15,639 nucleotides of DNA, from the NCBI GenBank assembly GCA_002317295.1, contig DCIY01000031.1, forward strand, positions 1-15,639. The letters run 5' to 3'. The position numbers were made by a program, and so were the translations under genes. This DNA is from Bacteroidales bacterium UBA1714. Lineage in GTDB: Bacteria > Bacteroidota > Bacteroidia > Bacteroidales > Paludibacteraceae. Each line of letters opens with the position of its first letter. Positions within the stretch are counted from its first letter, which is position 1. Under the pieces are notes generated by a model. The model searched no databases and was not told where the DNA came from. It saw nothing but the letters and a program-made list of their open reading frames with translations. Shown here in pieces: positions 1-5,859 of the stretch.

Positions 1-126
1 ACACCTTCCCGCGCGAATTTGCACACCAATAATCAACCTGTCTTATCCTGAAATAAGAAGACAATTATCAGCGGTATAGGCGCGAATTTAGATCGATCGA
101 GAATCACAGATTCCCATATTCACCTA

Positions 127-134
127 TAATTTTG
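127..134 (+). promoter_or_regulatory. Possible Bacteroidota -7 box (TAATTTTG)
   Basis: TAATTTTG fits the Bacteroidota -7 consensus TAnnTTTG. No TTTG lies at the expected distance upstream, so support is weak. If it is real, a transcript would start near 141 and run to the terminator at 252-275, about 135 nt. A possible 22-codon reading frame (ATG at 160, stop ending at 228, ending in Ile/Tyr-rich residues) would lie inside it. A match this short is expected by chance every few kilobases in AT-rich DNA. Confidence 0.25.
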
Positions 135-212
135 TATTGATAGGTCAAATAACACCCAAATGGAACGAAATGGGCATTTAGGAACATCAAAAATAGGGGG
201 AGGGGAATATAT

Positions 213-240
213 AATAATTATATATTAATATATAATTATT
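213..240. repeat. 28-bp perfect AT-only palindrome
   Basis: Positions 213-240 read identically on both strands, centred on TT|AA at 226/227, and consist only of A and T. In RNA this would form a 12-14 bp AU hairpin just before the intrinsic terminator; in DNA it could be a protein-binding site or a cruciform. It follows a purine tract (about 195-206). The symmetry is seen directly; the role is unknown. Confidence 0.85.
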
Positions 241-251
241 GTGGGTCACAG

Positions 252-275
252 AGAGTCGGGTATCGACTCTTTTTT
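252..275 (+). terminator. Intrinsic (rho-independent) terminator
   Basis: A 7-bp stem, AGAGTCG (252-258) pairing with CGACTCT (264-270), closes a 5-nt loop and is followed directly by a run of T (the stem's last T plus five more). This is a textbook plus-strand terminator. No plus-strand gene in the window precedes it, so it ends either a gene to the left of the window or a small RNA made within 1-250. Confidence 0.75.
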
Positions 276-364
276 ATACGTGAATATGTGATTGTGTGAT
301 TGTCGCTGACTTTTCCCAAATAAGGGTCATGGTCTGGTGTATGAGCTGCTACTGGGTGTGTATC

Positions 365-510
365 TTAACTCTTCCCGATGCGGAAAAGTGGAAAGATGGA
401 ATAATCATTTGACATGTCCGCTACCGAAGGGATACCGTACCTATACCGAAGGGATACACTACCTTTCGTCCTTTTCTGTTTTCTCATTTTTCCGTATCGG
501 GAAGAGTTAA
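365..510. repeat. 146-bp element bounded by 23-bp inverted repeats (MITE-like or structured RNA)
   Basis: The left arm (365-387, beginning TTAACTCTTCCCGATGCGG) and right arm (488-510) are inverted copies that match at 22 of 23 positions; the single difference would still allow a G-U pair in RNA. The outer ends are TTAA. The 100-bp interior carries two 14-bp direct repeats, TACCGAAGGGATAC, at 422-435 and 444-457, 22 bp apart. The interior has no reading frame. The architecture fits a miniature inverted-repeat element without a transposase, or a long structured RNA. TTAA could be a target duplication, but because it is palindromic that cannot be told from the arm itself. Confidence 0.6.
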
Positions 511-538
511 CTTTATTTAGGGAAAGACATTAGCATCA

Positions 539-599
539 AATCTACAAATTTATACCAAAAACGTGGATTATAATCTACAAATTCATACTAAATTCATAG
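539..599. repeat. Direct repeats upstream of the toxin-antitoxin promoter
   Basis: The 17-nt word AATCTACAAATTTATAC at 539-555 recurs at 572-588 with one change, 33 bp apart (about three helical turns). A shorter partial copy, AAATTCATA, follows at 590-598. The pair lies roughly 95-145 bp upstream of the -33 box of the toxin-antitoxin promoter. It could be an operator for a repressor or the antitoxin, or simply AT-rich low-complexity sequence. The repeat is seen; the function is conjecture. Confidence 0.45.
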
Positions 600-682
600 A
601 ATAGCACTATGGCAGCAAGCGAATGATTACCCAGTCAAATCAAGGACAGACCTAAACTATATCTTTTTTTTCTTTAAAAATT

Positions 683-714
683 TTTGCGTATGTCAAAAAT
701 AAATTGTACTTTTG
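683..714 (+). promoter_or_regulatory. Bacteroidota-type promoter of the toxin-antitoxin operon
   Basis: TTTG at 683-686 and TACTTTTG at 707-714 match the -33 (TTTG) and -7 (TAnnTTTG) boxes of the primary sigma factor of Bacteroidota, with 20 bp between them. A T-rich tract (663-674) lies just upstream. Transcription should start around 720, giving a leader of about 45 nt before the ATG at 767. The sequence following the -7 box, GCAGCG, also follows the -7 box at 1334-1341 and the minus-strand one at 9250-9257. Confidence 0.75.
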
Positions 715-742
715 CAGCGCTAAACGCAAAGTTGAATACAAG

Positions 743-756
743 ATAAACTAAAAACA
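743..756 (+). promoter_or_regulatory. A-rich translation leader of the antitoxin gene
   Basis: ATAAACTAAAAACA ends 10 nt before the antitoxin ATG at 767. The identical 14-mer lies at 10452-10465 before the outer-membrane protein gene. Bacteroidota often use A-rich leaders in place of a Shine-Dalgarno site, so this is probably a translation-initiation element and not a protein operator. Confidence 0.4.
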
Positions 757-766
757 TATTGTTATT

Positions 767-994
767 ATGCCTCAATTGTTATTTTTACCCAAGACGAAGG
801 TTCAATTAGATTGGTTATTATCAGTTGCGCGTGAACAAGGCATTTCATATCGCGAATATGTTAAGCCCAAGAAGCAATCTTCTGCGAAGAAAGCATTTCT
901 CGATGAAATGTCAAGAGCCGGCAAACAGGCTCAAATGATTGCTAATGGACAGATGGCAGGTAATAACGCTTATTCTATACTCAATGAACTATAG
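767..994 (+). CDS. Putative antitoxin of a type II toxin-antitoxin pair
   Basis: A 75-residue, Lys/Arg-rich protein of no family I recognise by sequence. Its role is inferred from position: it is the first gene after a strong promoter, and its last 11 nt overlap the start of a RelE-type toxin gene, the classic antitoxin-toxin order with translational coupling. It lacks an evident helix-turn-helix or ribbon-helix-helix domain. The N-terminal third (LPKTKVQLDWLLSVAREQG) could form a hydrophobic helix. The C-terminal half (residues 35-75) looks helical and ends in LNEL, which suits the helical tail antitoxins use to cover the toxin. The codons are more AT-rich than in the downstream core genes, as expected for a mobile module. 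It could instead be an unrelated small protein, but the overlap makes that less likely. Confidence 0.65.
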   Translation: MPQLLFLPKTKVQLDWLLSVAREQGISYREYVKPKKQSSAKKAFLDEMSRAGKQAQMIANGQMAGNNAYSILNEL

Positions 995-1319
995 TATTGT
1001 TACTACACCAGAATTTGATAAGCGTATCAAACGCCTATCCAAAAAATACTCTTCTATTAAGAGTGATTTTGGTGTGTTTCTTCAGTCCTTACAGGACAAT
1101 CCTATACAAGGTGTATTATTGAAGGATGGTTTTAGAAAAATTCGCATGGCCATTTCTTCCAAGGGAAAAGGCAAAAGTGGTGGTGCCAGAGTGATTACAT
1201 TGAATTGCCTTTTAGACGAAAGCAAGAAGCAAATCATTTTGGTTACTATCTACGACAAGAACGAGCAAGAGAATATCACTGACGCTGAAATTAGTGCAGC
1301 ATTAAGGACTCTAAGTTAA
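984..1319 (+). CDS. RelE/ParE-superfamily toxin, probable mRNA interferase
   Basis: A 111-residue protein beginning MNYSIVTTPEFDKRIKRL. The N-terminal pattern of a short beta strand then a Lys/Arg-rich helix (TPEFDKRIKRLSKKY), the central block FRKIRMAI...KGKGKSGGARVI (about residues 50-71) and the late strand IILVTIYDKNEQENI are the family's signature. Such toxins bind the ribosomal A site and cut mRNA. The Lys/Arg in the KIRMAI and GKSGGARV segments are likely RNA-contacting residues; the exact catalytic set cannot be assigned by eye. An upstream in-frame start at 939 lies deep inside the antitoxin gene. The ATG at 984 overlaps the antitoxin stop by 11 nt and gives the standard family length, so I chose it. 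The system is probably autoregulated from the promoter at 683-714, as is usual for such pairs. Confidence 0.85.
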   Translation: MNYSIVTTPEFDKRIKRLSKKYSSIKSDFGVFLQSLQDNPIQGVLLKDGFRKIRMAISSKGKGKSGGARVITLNCLLDESKKQIILVTIYDKNEQENITDAEISAALRTLS

Positions 1320-1333
1320 AGATAATTTATGAG

Positions 1334-1341
1334 TACTTTTG
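1334..1341 (+). promoter_or_regulatory. -7 box of the rsfS-ftsH promoter
   Basis: TACTTTTG matches TAnnTTTG and lies 18 nt before the rsfS ATG at 1360. The 14 nt around it (1333-1346) are identical to the toxin-antitoxin promoter at 706-719. No clean TTTG lies at the -33 position (about 1310-1313), where the toxin gene ends, so the promoter is probably weaker or partly dependent on read-through. Confidence 0.5.
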
Positions 1342-1359
1342 CAGCGTAAATTGAGTAAA

Positions 1360-1722
1360 ATGAAAGAAGTAAGTACGAAAAAACTGGTAGAGACGATTGT
1401 GGAAGGGATTCGCAATCGCAAGGGAGCCGGAATTGTGGGGATTGATTTGAAGAAAATCAAAGAAGCTCCTGTTGAGTATATGATAGTGGCCCAGGGCAAC
1501 AGTTCCACTCAGGTGCAGGCCATTGCGGAGGAAGTGGATGACTATGTGCGCACGACGATTCATGTGCATCCGTTGGCTGTGGATGGCAAGGAGAATGCGG
1601 AATGGGTGGCCATGGATTATGGCACGGTGTTTGTCCATATTATGCAGCGTGGTCCACGGGAGTATTATGATATAGAAAATTTATGGTCAGATGGAAAACA
1701 AGTCGAATTTGAATCCGAATAA
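1360..1722 (+). CDS. rsfS: Ribosomal silencing factor RsfS
   Basis: A 120-residue protein of the RsfS/Iojap (DUF143) family. It binds ribosomal protein uL14 on the large subunit and blocks subunit joining when nutrients are short. The family core is clear: the N-terminal helix (STKKLVETIVEGI), the strand EYMIVAQGNSSTQ (about residues 34-46), and the C-terminal signature WVAMDYGTVFVHIM followed by REYYDIENLW. Length is normal. A TTG start at 1339 would extend the frame, but it overlaps the -7 promoter box, so the ATG at 1360 is the credible start. The last 32 nt overlap the start of ftsH in another frame, implying coupled translation. The rsfS-ftsH pair is a common Bacteroidota arrangement. 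Confidence 0.93.
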   Translation: MKEVSTKKLVETIVEGIRNRKGAGIVGIDLKKIKEAPVEYMIVAQGNSSTQVQAIAEEVDDYVRTTIHVHPLAVDGKENAEWVAMDYGTVFVHIMQRGPREYYDIENLWSDGKQVEFESE

Positions 1723-3751
1723 TAAGAAACCCGGTCCGAATAAGCGTCGTCGTTTCGGTTGGGTATATTACGCGTTGTTTGCTCTGATGTTGGGCAGTTT
1801 CTTTATGGGCCCCAAGTCGGATAAGCAAATCAGTAAAAATCTCAGTTATACCCAGTTCTGCTCGTATATTGATCAGAATATGGTTGAGAAGCTGGTGGTT
1901 TCGGATGACAACAAAGCCAAGGCTACGATTCGTCCGCAGTCTTATGTGGTCGTGTTTGGCAATCGCGAAACCGGTGAGAAAGTGAAGGGTGAACTGGTGG
2001 CCCTGATTCCTTCGGTGGAGGAGTTTTCCCGTCATATGGATGTGGTCAATCAGCAACGCAAAGAGGCGGGTATGTCGGCCATTGATGTCAGTTTTGCCAA
2101 ATCCAAAGACTACTGGTATCTGTTTTTGGTGAACGTATTACCCTTTGCCCTCATTATCCTCTTTTTTGTCTGGATGGGACGTGGCATGGGCAATGTCGGA
2201 GGCGGAATCTTCAATGTGGGCAGAGCCAGGGCACAGTTGTTTGACAAGGACAACAAAGCCAAGGTGACCTTTAAGGATGTAGCGGGTTTGGCCGGAGCCA
2301 AGGAGGAAGTACAGGAGATTGTCTCGTTTCTGAAGAACCCGAAGAAATATACCGATTTGGGCGGTAAGATACCCAAGGGAGCGCTGCTGGTAGGCCCTCC
2401 GGGAACGGGTAAGACGCTGTTGGCCAAAGCCGTGGCCGGTGAAGCCGATGTGCCCTTCTTTACCATGTCCGGTTCGGATTTTGTGGAGATGTTTGTGGGC
2501 GTGGGAGCCAGCCGTGTGCGCGATTTGTTCCGTCAGGCGAAGGAGAAAGCGCCGAGTATCATTTTTATTGACGAGATCGATGCCGTAGGCCGCGCTCGTG
2601 GTAAGAATGTGATGACGGGTGGTAACGATGAACGCGAATCGACGCTTAATCAGTTACTGACGGAGATGGACGGTTTTGGAACCAATTCGGGGGTCATCAT
2701 TCTGGCGGCCACCAACCGTGCGGATGTGTTGGACAGTGCGTTGCTGCGTGCCGGCCGGTTTGATCGTCAGATTCATGTCGAGTTGCCGGATTTGCAGGAG
2801 CGTAAGGAGATCTTTAATGTGCACCTGCGTCCCATTAAATTGGACCAAACGGTGGATGTGGATTTCTTAAGCAAACAAACCCCCGGATTCTCGGGTGCCG
2901 ATATTGCCAATGTGTGCAACGAGGCGGCGCTGATAGCGGCCCGTAATGGTCATAAGAAAGTGGGCAAGCAGGACTTTATGGATGCGGTAGACCGAATCAT
3001 TGGCGGACTGGAGCGCAAGACGAAGATTATGACCGAAGAGGAGAAACGCTCGATTGCTTACCACGAGGCAGGTCACGCGACCATCAGTTGGATGCTGCGT
3101 TGGGCCAATCCGTTGGTCAAGGTGACCATTGTTCCCCGAGGCATGGCTCTGGGTGCCGCATGGTACTTGCCGGAAGAGCGGCAGTTGACCAATCAGGAAC
3201 ATATATTGGACGAGTTATGCTCGCTGTTGGGCGGTCGTGCTGCCGAGCAGTTGTTCCTGGGTCAGACCTCCACGGGCGCGCTTAATGATTTGGAACGCGC
3301 GACCAAGCAGGCGTACGCGATGGTGGCTTATTATGGTATGAGTGACGAGTTGAAAGACCTCAGTTTCTACGATTCGACCGGACGGTATGAGTATGGATTT
3401 ACCAAACCCTATTCGGAGCATACGGCAGAGATTATCGATAAGGAGTCTCATCAGATTATTCTTACTCAGATGGCTCGTGCCAAACAGATATTGGAGGCCA
3501 ATCAGGAGGGTCATCACCGTTTGGCTGAGATGCTGATTGAGCGAGAGGTGATTACCAGCGAAGATGTAGAAGCTGTATTGGGTCCACGCCCGTGGAAGAG
3601 TCGCGGAGATGAGATTATGGCGGCCAATCAGGCGCTGGAAGAAGAGAAGGAAAAATCGAAGAAGCGTCGCAGTCCGCGCAAGAAAGTGCAAGAGATAGAA
3701 CCGGAACCGGTGAGTGAAGAGGTTCAGCCTTTGGAAGAAACCAAGGCGTAA
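1691..3751 (+). CDS. ftsH: ATP-dependent zinc metalloprotease FtsH
   Basis: A 686-residue membrane-bound AAA+ protease that extracts and degrades membrane and soluble proteins as a hexamer. Order of parts: a basic cytoplasmic N-terminus with KRRR (about 18-21); membrane segment 1 (about 23-40); a periplasmic domain; membrane segment 2 (about 141-161); the AAA domain with pore loop FVEMFVG (264-270), Walker A GPPGTGKT (235-242), Walker B IIFIDE (290-295) and second region of homology TNRADVLDSALLRAGRFDR (341-359, the arginine fingers); then the M41 peptidase domain with zinc motif HEAGH (458-462) and the likely third ligand Asp533 in LNDLERAT. The usual Pro of LRPGRFDR is Ala here. The C-terminal 40 residues are highly charged and probably disordered. 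The start overlaps rsfS by 32 nt and the stop overlaps the convergent lpxB by 28 nt. Confidence 0.97.
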   Translation: MENKSNLNPNNKKPGPNKRRRFGWVYYALFALMLGSFFMGPKSDKQISKNLSYTQFCSYIDQNMVEKLVVSDDNKAKATIRPQSYVVVFGNRETGEKVKGELVALIPSVEEFSRHMDVVNQQRKEAGMSAIDVSFAKSKDYWYLFLVNVLPFALIILFFVWMGRGMGNVGGGIFNVGRARAQLFDKDNKAKVTFKDVAGLAGAKEEVQEIVSFLKNPKKYTDLGGKIPKGALLVGPPGTGKTLLAKAVAGEADVPFFTMSGSDFVEMFVGVGASRVRDLFRQAKEKAPSIIFIDEIDAVGRARGKNVMTGGNDERESTLNQLLTEMDGFGTNSGVIILAATNRADVLDSALLRAGRFDRQIHVELPDLQERKEIFNVHLRPIKLDQTVDVDFLSKQTPGFSGADIANVCNEAALIAARNGHKKVGKQDFMDAVDRIIGGLERKTKIMTEEEKRSIAYHEAGHATISWMLRWANPLVKVTIVPRGMALGAAWYLPEERQLTNQEHILDELCSLLGGRAAEQLFLGQTSTGALNDLERATKQAYAMVAYYGMSDELKDLSFYDSTGRYEYGFTKPYSEHTAEIIDKESHQIILTQMARAKQILEANQEGHHRLAEMLIEREVITSEDVEAVLGPRPWKSRGDEIMAANQALEEEKEKSKKRRSPRKKVQEIEPEPVSEEVQPLEETKA

Positions 3752-4839
3752 ATCAGCTGTGCAGCCGTGGTGGCAGCGGGTTGTTGCCCCAGGAGTTGAC
3801 GGATCTGTTCATATTCGTGCAGCATGTGCTCACGATAAGCAGTATCATCCAGTAGTCGTTGAAGTTCAGCGGCTACTTTTTGTTGGGTAAAATCTCCGGC
3901 CAGCAGTTCCTTAATCACTTCGTGTCGGGCCAGGATATTGACCAGTGTAAAATGGGGAATGCTGAAGCATAAGTAGCGCAACGGATTGGTCAGTTTGCCT
4001 CCTGCCACATAGTAGACGGCGGTTTGTGGACAACCCAGTAAGGCCGTTTCCAGGGTGGCCGTGCCACTGTTGACGACGGCTGCTGAGGCCTGTTGGAGTG
4101 CGACATAAGTGTCGCGTGTCAGGGTCTCGTGTTGCAAATAGGGTGCATAAAAATCATCCTCCACGCCAGGGGCAGCGGTGACGACAATGGGGTGGTGTGT
4201 GTGCTGTTGCACCTGTCGAGCGGCAGCCAGCATCACGGGCAAGCAATGGGCAATCTCGTTTTTGCGAGACCCCGGTAAGAGGGCAATGGTGCGCGCAGGC
4301 GTGTCTATGTTGGGCTGTTCGGTCGTATGTGCCCGAATACTGTCCATGGTGGGATTGCCTACATAGGTACAGTGGTATCCATACTGACGATAAAAGTCCT
4401 CCTCAAACGGGAAGATGCCCAGGATGCGATCGCAGTAACGGGCAATGGCATGTACCCGCCGTTTTTTCCAGGCCCAGACTTTGGGAGGTATGTAATAGAC
4501 GATTTTGGTTTGCGGCAGATGCTTCTTGCAGAAAGCGGCCATGCGCAAATTGAAACTGGGGTAGTCTATGAGGATGAGCACATCGGGTGGATGATTCAGC
4601 AGTCCCTGTTGGGCAATGCGAAAATTAGCCCGCACTTTGTGGAGATTTTGAAACACGGCCACAAACCCCATGAAGGCCATTTGACGATAGTCCTGCAACA
4701 GGGTGCAACCGCATTGACGCATCTTATCTCCTCCCAAGCCGACAAAGTGTGCCTGAGGGTCCTGCTGGAGCAGGGCCTGCATCAGGTTGGACGCATGCAA
4801 ATCGCCACTGGCTTCACCGGCTATGAGAAAATAAGTCAT
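3724..4839 (-). CDS. lpxB: Lipid-A-disaccharide synthase LpxB
   Basis: A 371-residue GT19 glycosyltransferase. It joins UDP-2,3-diacylglucosamine and lipid X into the lipid A disaccharide at the inner face of the inner membrane. Diagnostic blocks: N-terminal LIAGEASGDLHASNLM; VLILIDYPSFNLRMA; YYIPPKVWAWKKRR; GIFPFEEDFY; YVGNPTMDSI; the nucleotide-binding ALLPGSRKNEI; and VNSGTATLETALLGCPQTA. The frame is open upstream to 5061, but that extension would overlap the small membrane-protein gene completely and has no family resemblance. The ATG at 4839 starts exactly at the family's MTYFLIAGEASG, 2 nt after the upstream stop. It is the last gene of the minus-strand operon and converges on ftsH with a 28-bp tail overlap. 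Confidence 0.95.
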   Translation of the reverse strand: MTYFLIAGEASGDLHASNLMQALLQQDPQAHFVGLGGDKMRQCGCTLLQDYRQMAFMGFVAVFQNLHKVRANFRIAQQGLLNHPPDVLILIDYPSFNLRMAAFCKKHLPQTKIVYYIPPKVWAWKKRRVHAIARYCDRILGIFPFEEDFYRQYGYHCTYVGNPTMDSIRAHTTEQPNIDTPARTIALLPGSRKNEIAHCLPVMLAAARQVQQHTHHPIVVTAAPGVEDDFYAPYLQHETLTRDTYVALQQASAAVVNSGTATLETALLGCPQTAVYYVAGGKLTNPLRYLCFSIPHFTLVNILARHEVIKELLAGDFTQQKVAAELQRLLDDTAYREHMLHEYEQIRQLLGQQPAATTAAQLIYALVSSKG

Positions 4840-4841
4840 AC

Positions 4842-5123
4842 TTACAGGCTGGAAAAAATAACGGCCGCTATCATATAGGGAAAGGCCCCCATGAGCACTC
4901 CTTTGCTCAGTTTCCACGTATCCGTGGTATAAAAGACAAAGATGAGTGCCAGATTGGGGAACACACTGAGTAGCAGCAACTTGCTGATAATGGGATAGGA
5001 CATCGATCCAAGCGACTGAAAGAGGTATCCCAGATGGTAATTGGAGATATACAGCACACAAAAAAGCAGGGGTAATACTACCCCCAGCCCTATACCTATA
5101 CCATATCGATCAAAGCGCTGCAT
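4842..5123 (-). CDS. Small conserved-position membrane protein between surE and lpxB
   Basis: A 93-residue hydrophobic protein with about three predicted membrane segments: about residues 9-26 (IGIGLGVVLPLLFCVLYI), 44-64 (PIISKLLLLSVFPNLALIFVF) and 76-92 (LMGAFPYMIAAVIFSSL), separated by short polar loops. I recognise no catalytic motif. Its first 14 nt overlap the end of surE and its stop lies 2 nt before lpxB, so it is surely co-expressed with them. That spacing and the codon quality argue that it is real. From memory, a small unnamed membrane protein at this position recurs in Bacteroidales genomes, which would hint at a role in lipid A or envelope biogenesis. The function is unknown. Confidence 0.85.
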   Translation of the reverse strand: MQRFDRYGIGIGLGVVLPLLFCVLYISNYHLGYLFQSLGSMSYPIISKLLLLSVFPNLALIFVFYTTDTWKLSKGVLMGAFPYMIAAVIFSSL

Positions 5124-5859
5124 AATCCGTCATGTCGATGGACACGGGTTGAATGCTGATGTAGTTGTGCTCCAAGGCCCATAAATCGGTGTCTTGCGCT
5201 TCGGGTTCCATATTATTGAACTTACCAATGAGCATGTAGTAGGTTCTGCCCTGTTCATCCACATGGGGTTCCAATTCTTTTTCCCATCTTCCGTCACATT
5301 GGCGCGTCCATTGCATCCCCTGTATTGGTCCTTTGGGTGCATTGACATTGTAGCACACATTGGCATTAGGGAATCCTTCGTCCAGCAGGTGACGAACCAA
5401 CTGAGGGATATAAGGAATGAAATACGAAAAATCGGCATCGGCTTCCATGTCATTGAGGGAGAATCCGATGGAACGAATGGCATGCTCGGTGGACACAAAG
5501 CAGGCCCCCATCGTGCCTGAGTAAATGAGGTTACAGGATGCATTGTGACCATGGTTGATGCCACTGACGACCAGATCGACTTTGGAGTCATCGCCGCCAA
5601 AGATGGCATTGAGTGCCAGTTTGATGCAATCCGCCGGAGTGCCATTGGTCAGATAGATATCCATGCCTTGGAACTGCTCTTCGTCGGTCTCCATCTTGGT
5701 CAGGTACATGGGTGTTCCCACGCTGATACTGGAACCACGACCACTGCGTGGTCCATCGGGAACCACTACGGTCAGATGGCCTAAGGGTTTGACGGCCTGA
5801 AGGAGCGCGAACAGTCCTCCTGCTCCCCAGCCGTCATCATTGGTTACTAAGATTTCCAT
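5110..5859 (-). CDS. surE: 5'/3'-nucleotidase SurE
   Basis: A 249-residue SurE-family phosphatase that dephosphorylates nucleoside monophosphates using a divalent metal. The N-terminus MEILVTNDDGWGAGGL carries the metal-binding Asp8-Asp9. The other hallmarks are VPDGPRSGRGSSIS, the NGTPADCIKLAL segment, the metal-binding SGINHGHN, and SGTMGACFVSTEHAI in place of the commoner SGTVGAA. Length is normal. It overlaps glmM by 13 nt upstream and the small membrane-protein gene by 14 nt downstream, so translation is likely coupled along the operon. Why a nucleotidase is grouped with lpxB is not explained by its known activity, though the linkage is common in Bacteroidota. Confidence 0.94.
   Translation of the reverse strand: MEILVTNDDGWGAGGLFALLQAVKPLGHLTVVVPDGPRSGRGSSISVGTPMYLTKMETDEEQFQGMDIYLTNGTPADCIKLALNAIFGGDDSKVDLVVSGINHGHNASCNLIYSGTMGACFVSTEHAIRSIGFSLNDMEADADFSYFIPYIPQLVRHLLDEGFPNANVCYNVNAPKGPIQGMQWTRQCDGRWEKELEPHVDEQGRTYYMLIGKFNNMEPEAQDTDLWALEHNYISIQPVSIDMTDYAAL

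Larger units (their letters stand above)
1..766. other. Gene-free AT-rich region upstream of the toxin-antitoxin operon
   Basis: No reading frame of convincing length or recognisable product is present on either strand. The stretch is more AT-rich than the downstream core genes. It contains a promoter-like box, a 28-bp palindrome, an intrinsic terminator, a pair of 23-bp inverted repeats enclosing two 14-bp direct repeats, another direct-repeat pair, and finally the promoter of the toxin-antitoxin operon; these are listed separately. A 10-bp word, GCGCGAATTT, also occurs twice (about 11-20 and 80-89). I see no tRNA or known riboswitch. The concentration of repeats beside a toxin-antitoxin pair suggests an accessory island edge, but that is inference. 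Confidence 0.6.

Noticed and set aside
422..457. CRISPR-like direct repeats
   Set aside because: There are only two 14-bp copies with an 8-bp gap, no array and no cas genes; they lie inside the inverted-repeat element.
939..983. Upstream start for the toxin
   Set aside because: It would read through the antitoxin C-terminus in another frame and add residues not found in RelE-type toxins.
1339..1359. TTG start for RsfS
   Set aside because: The TTG is part of the -7 promoter box, and the family N-terminus fits the ATG at 1360.
4327..4878. A 183-codon plus-strand frame opposite lpxB
   Set aside because: Antisense shadow of LpxB; composition is unlike a real protein.
4840..5061. N-terminal extension of LpxB by 74 residues
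   Set aside because: It would overlap the small membrane-protein gene completely and has no LpxB similarity; the family N-terminus begins at the ATG at 4839.
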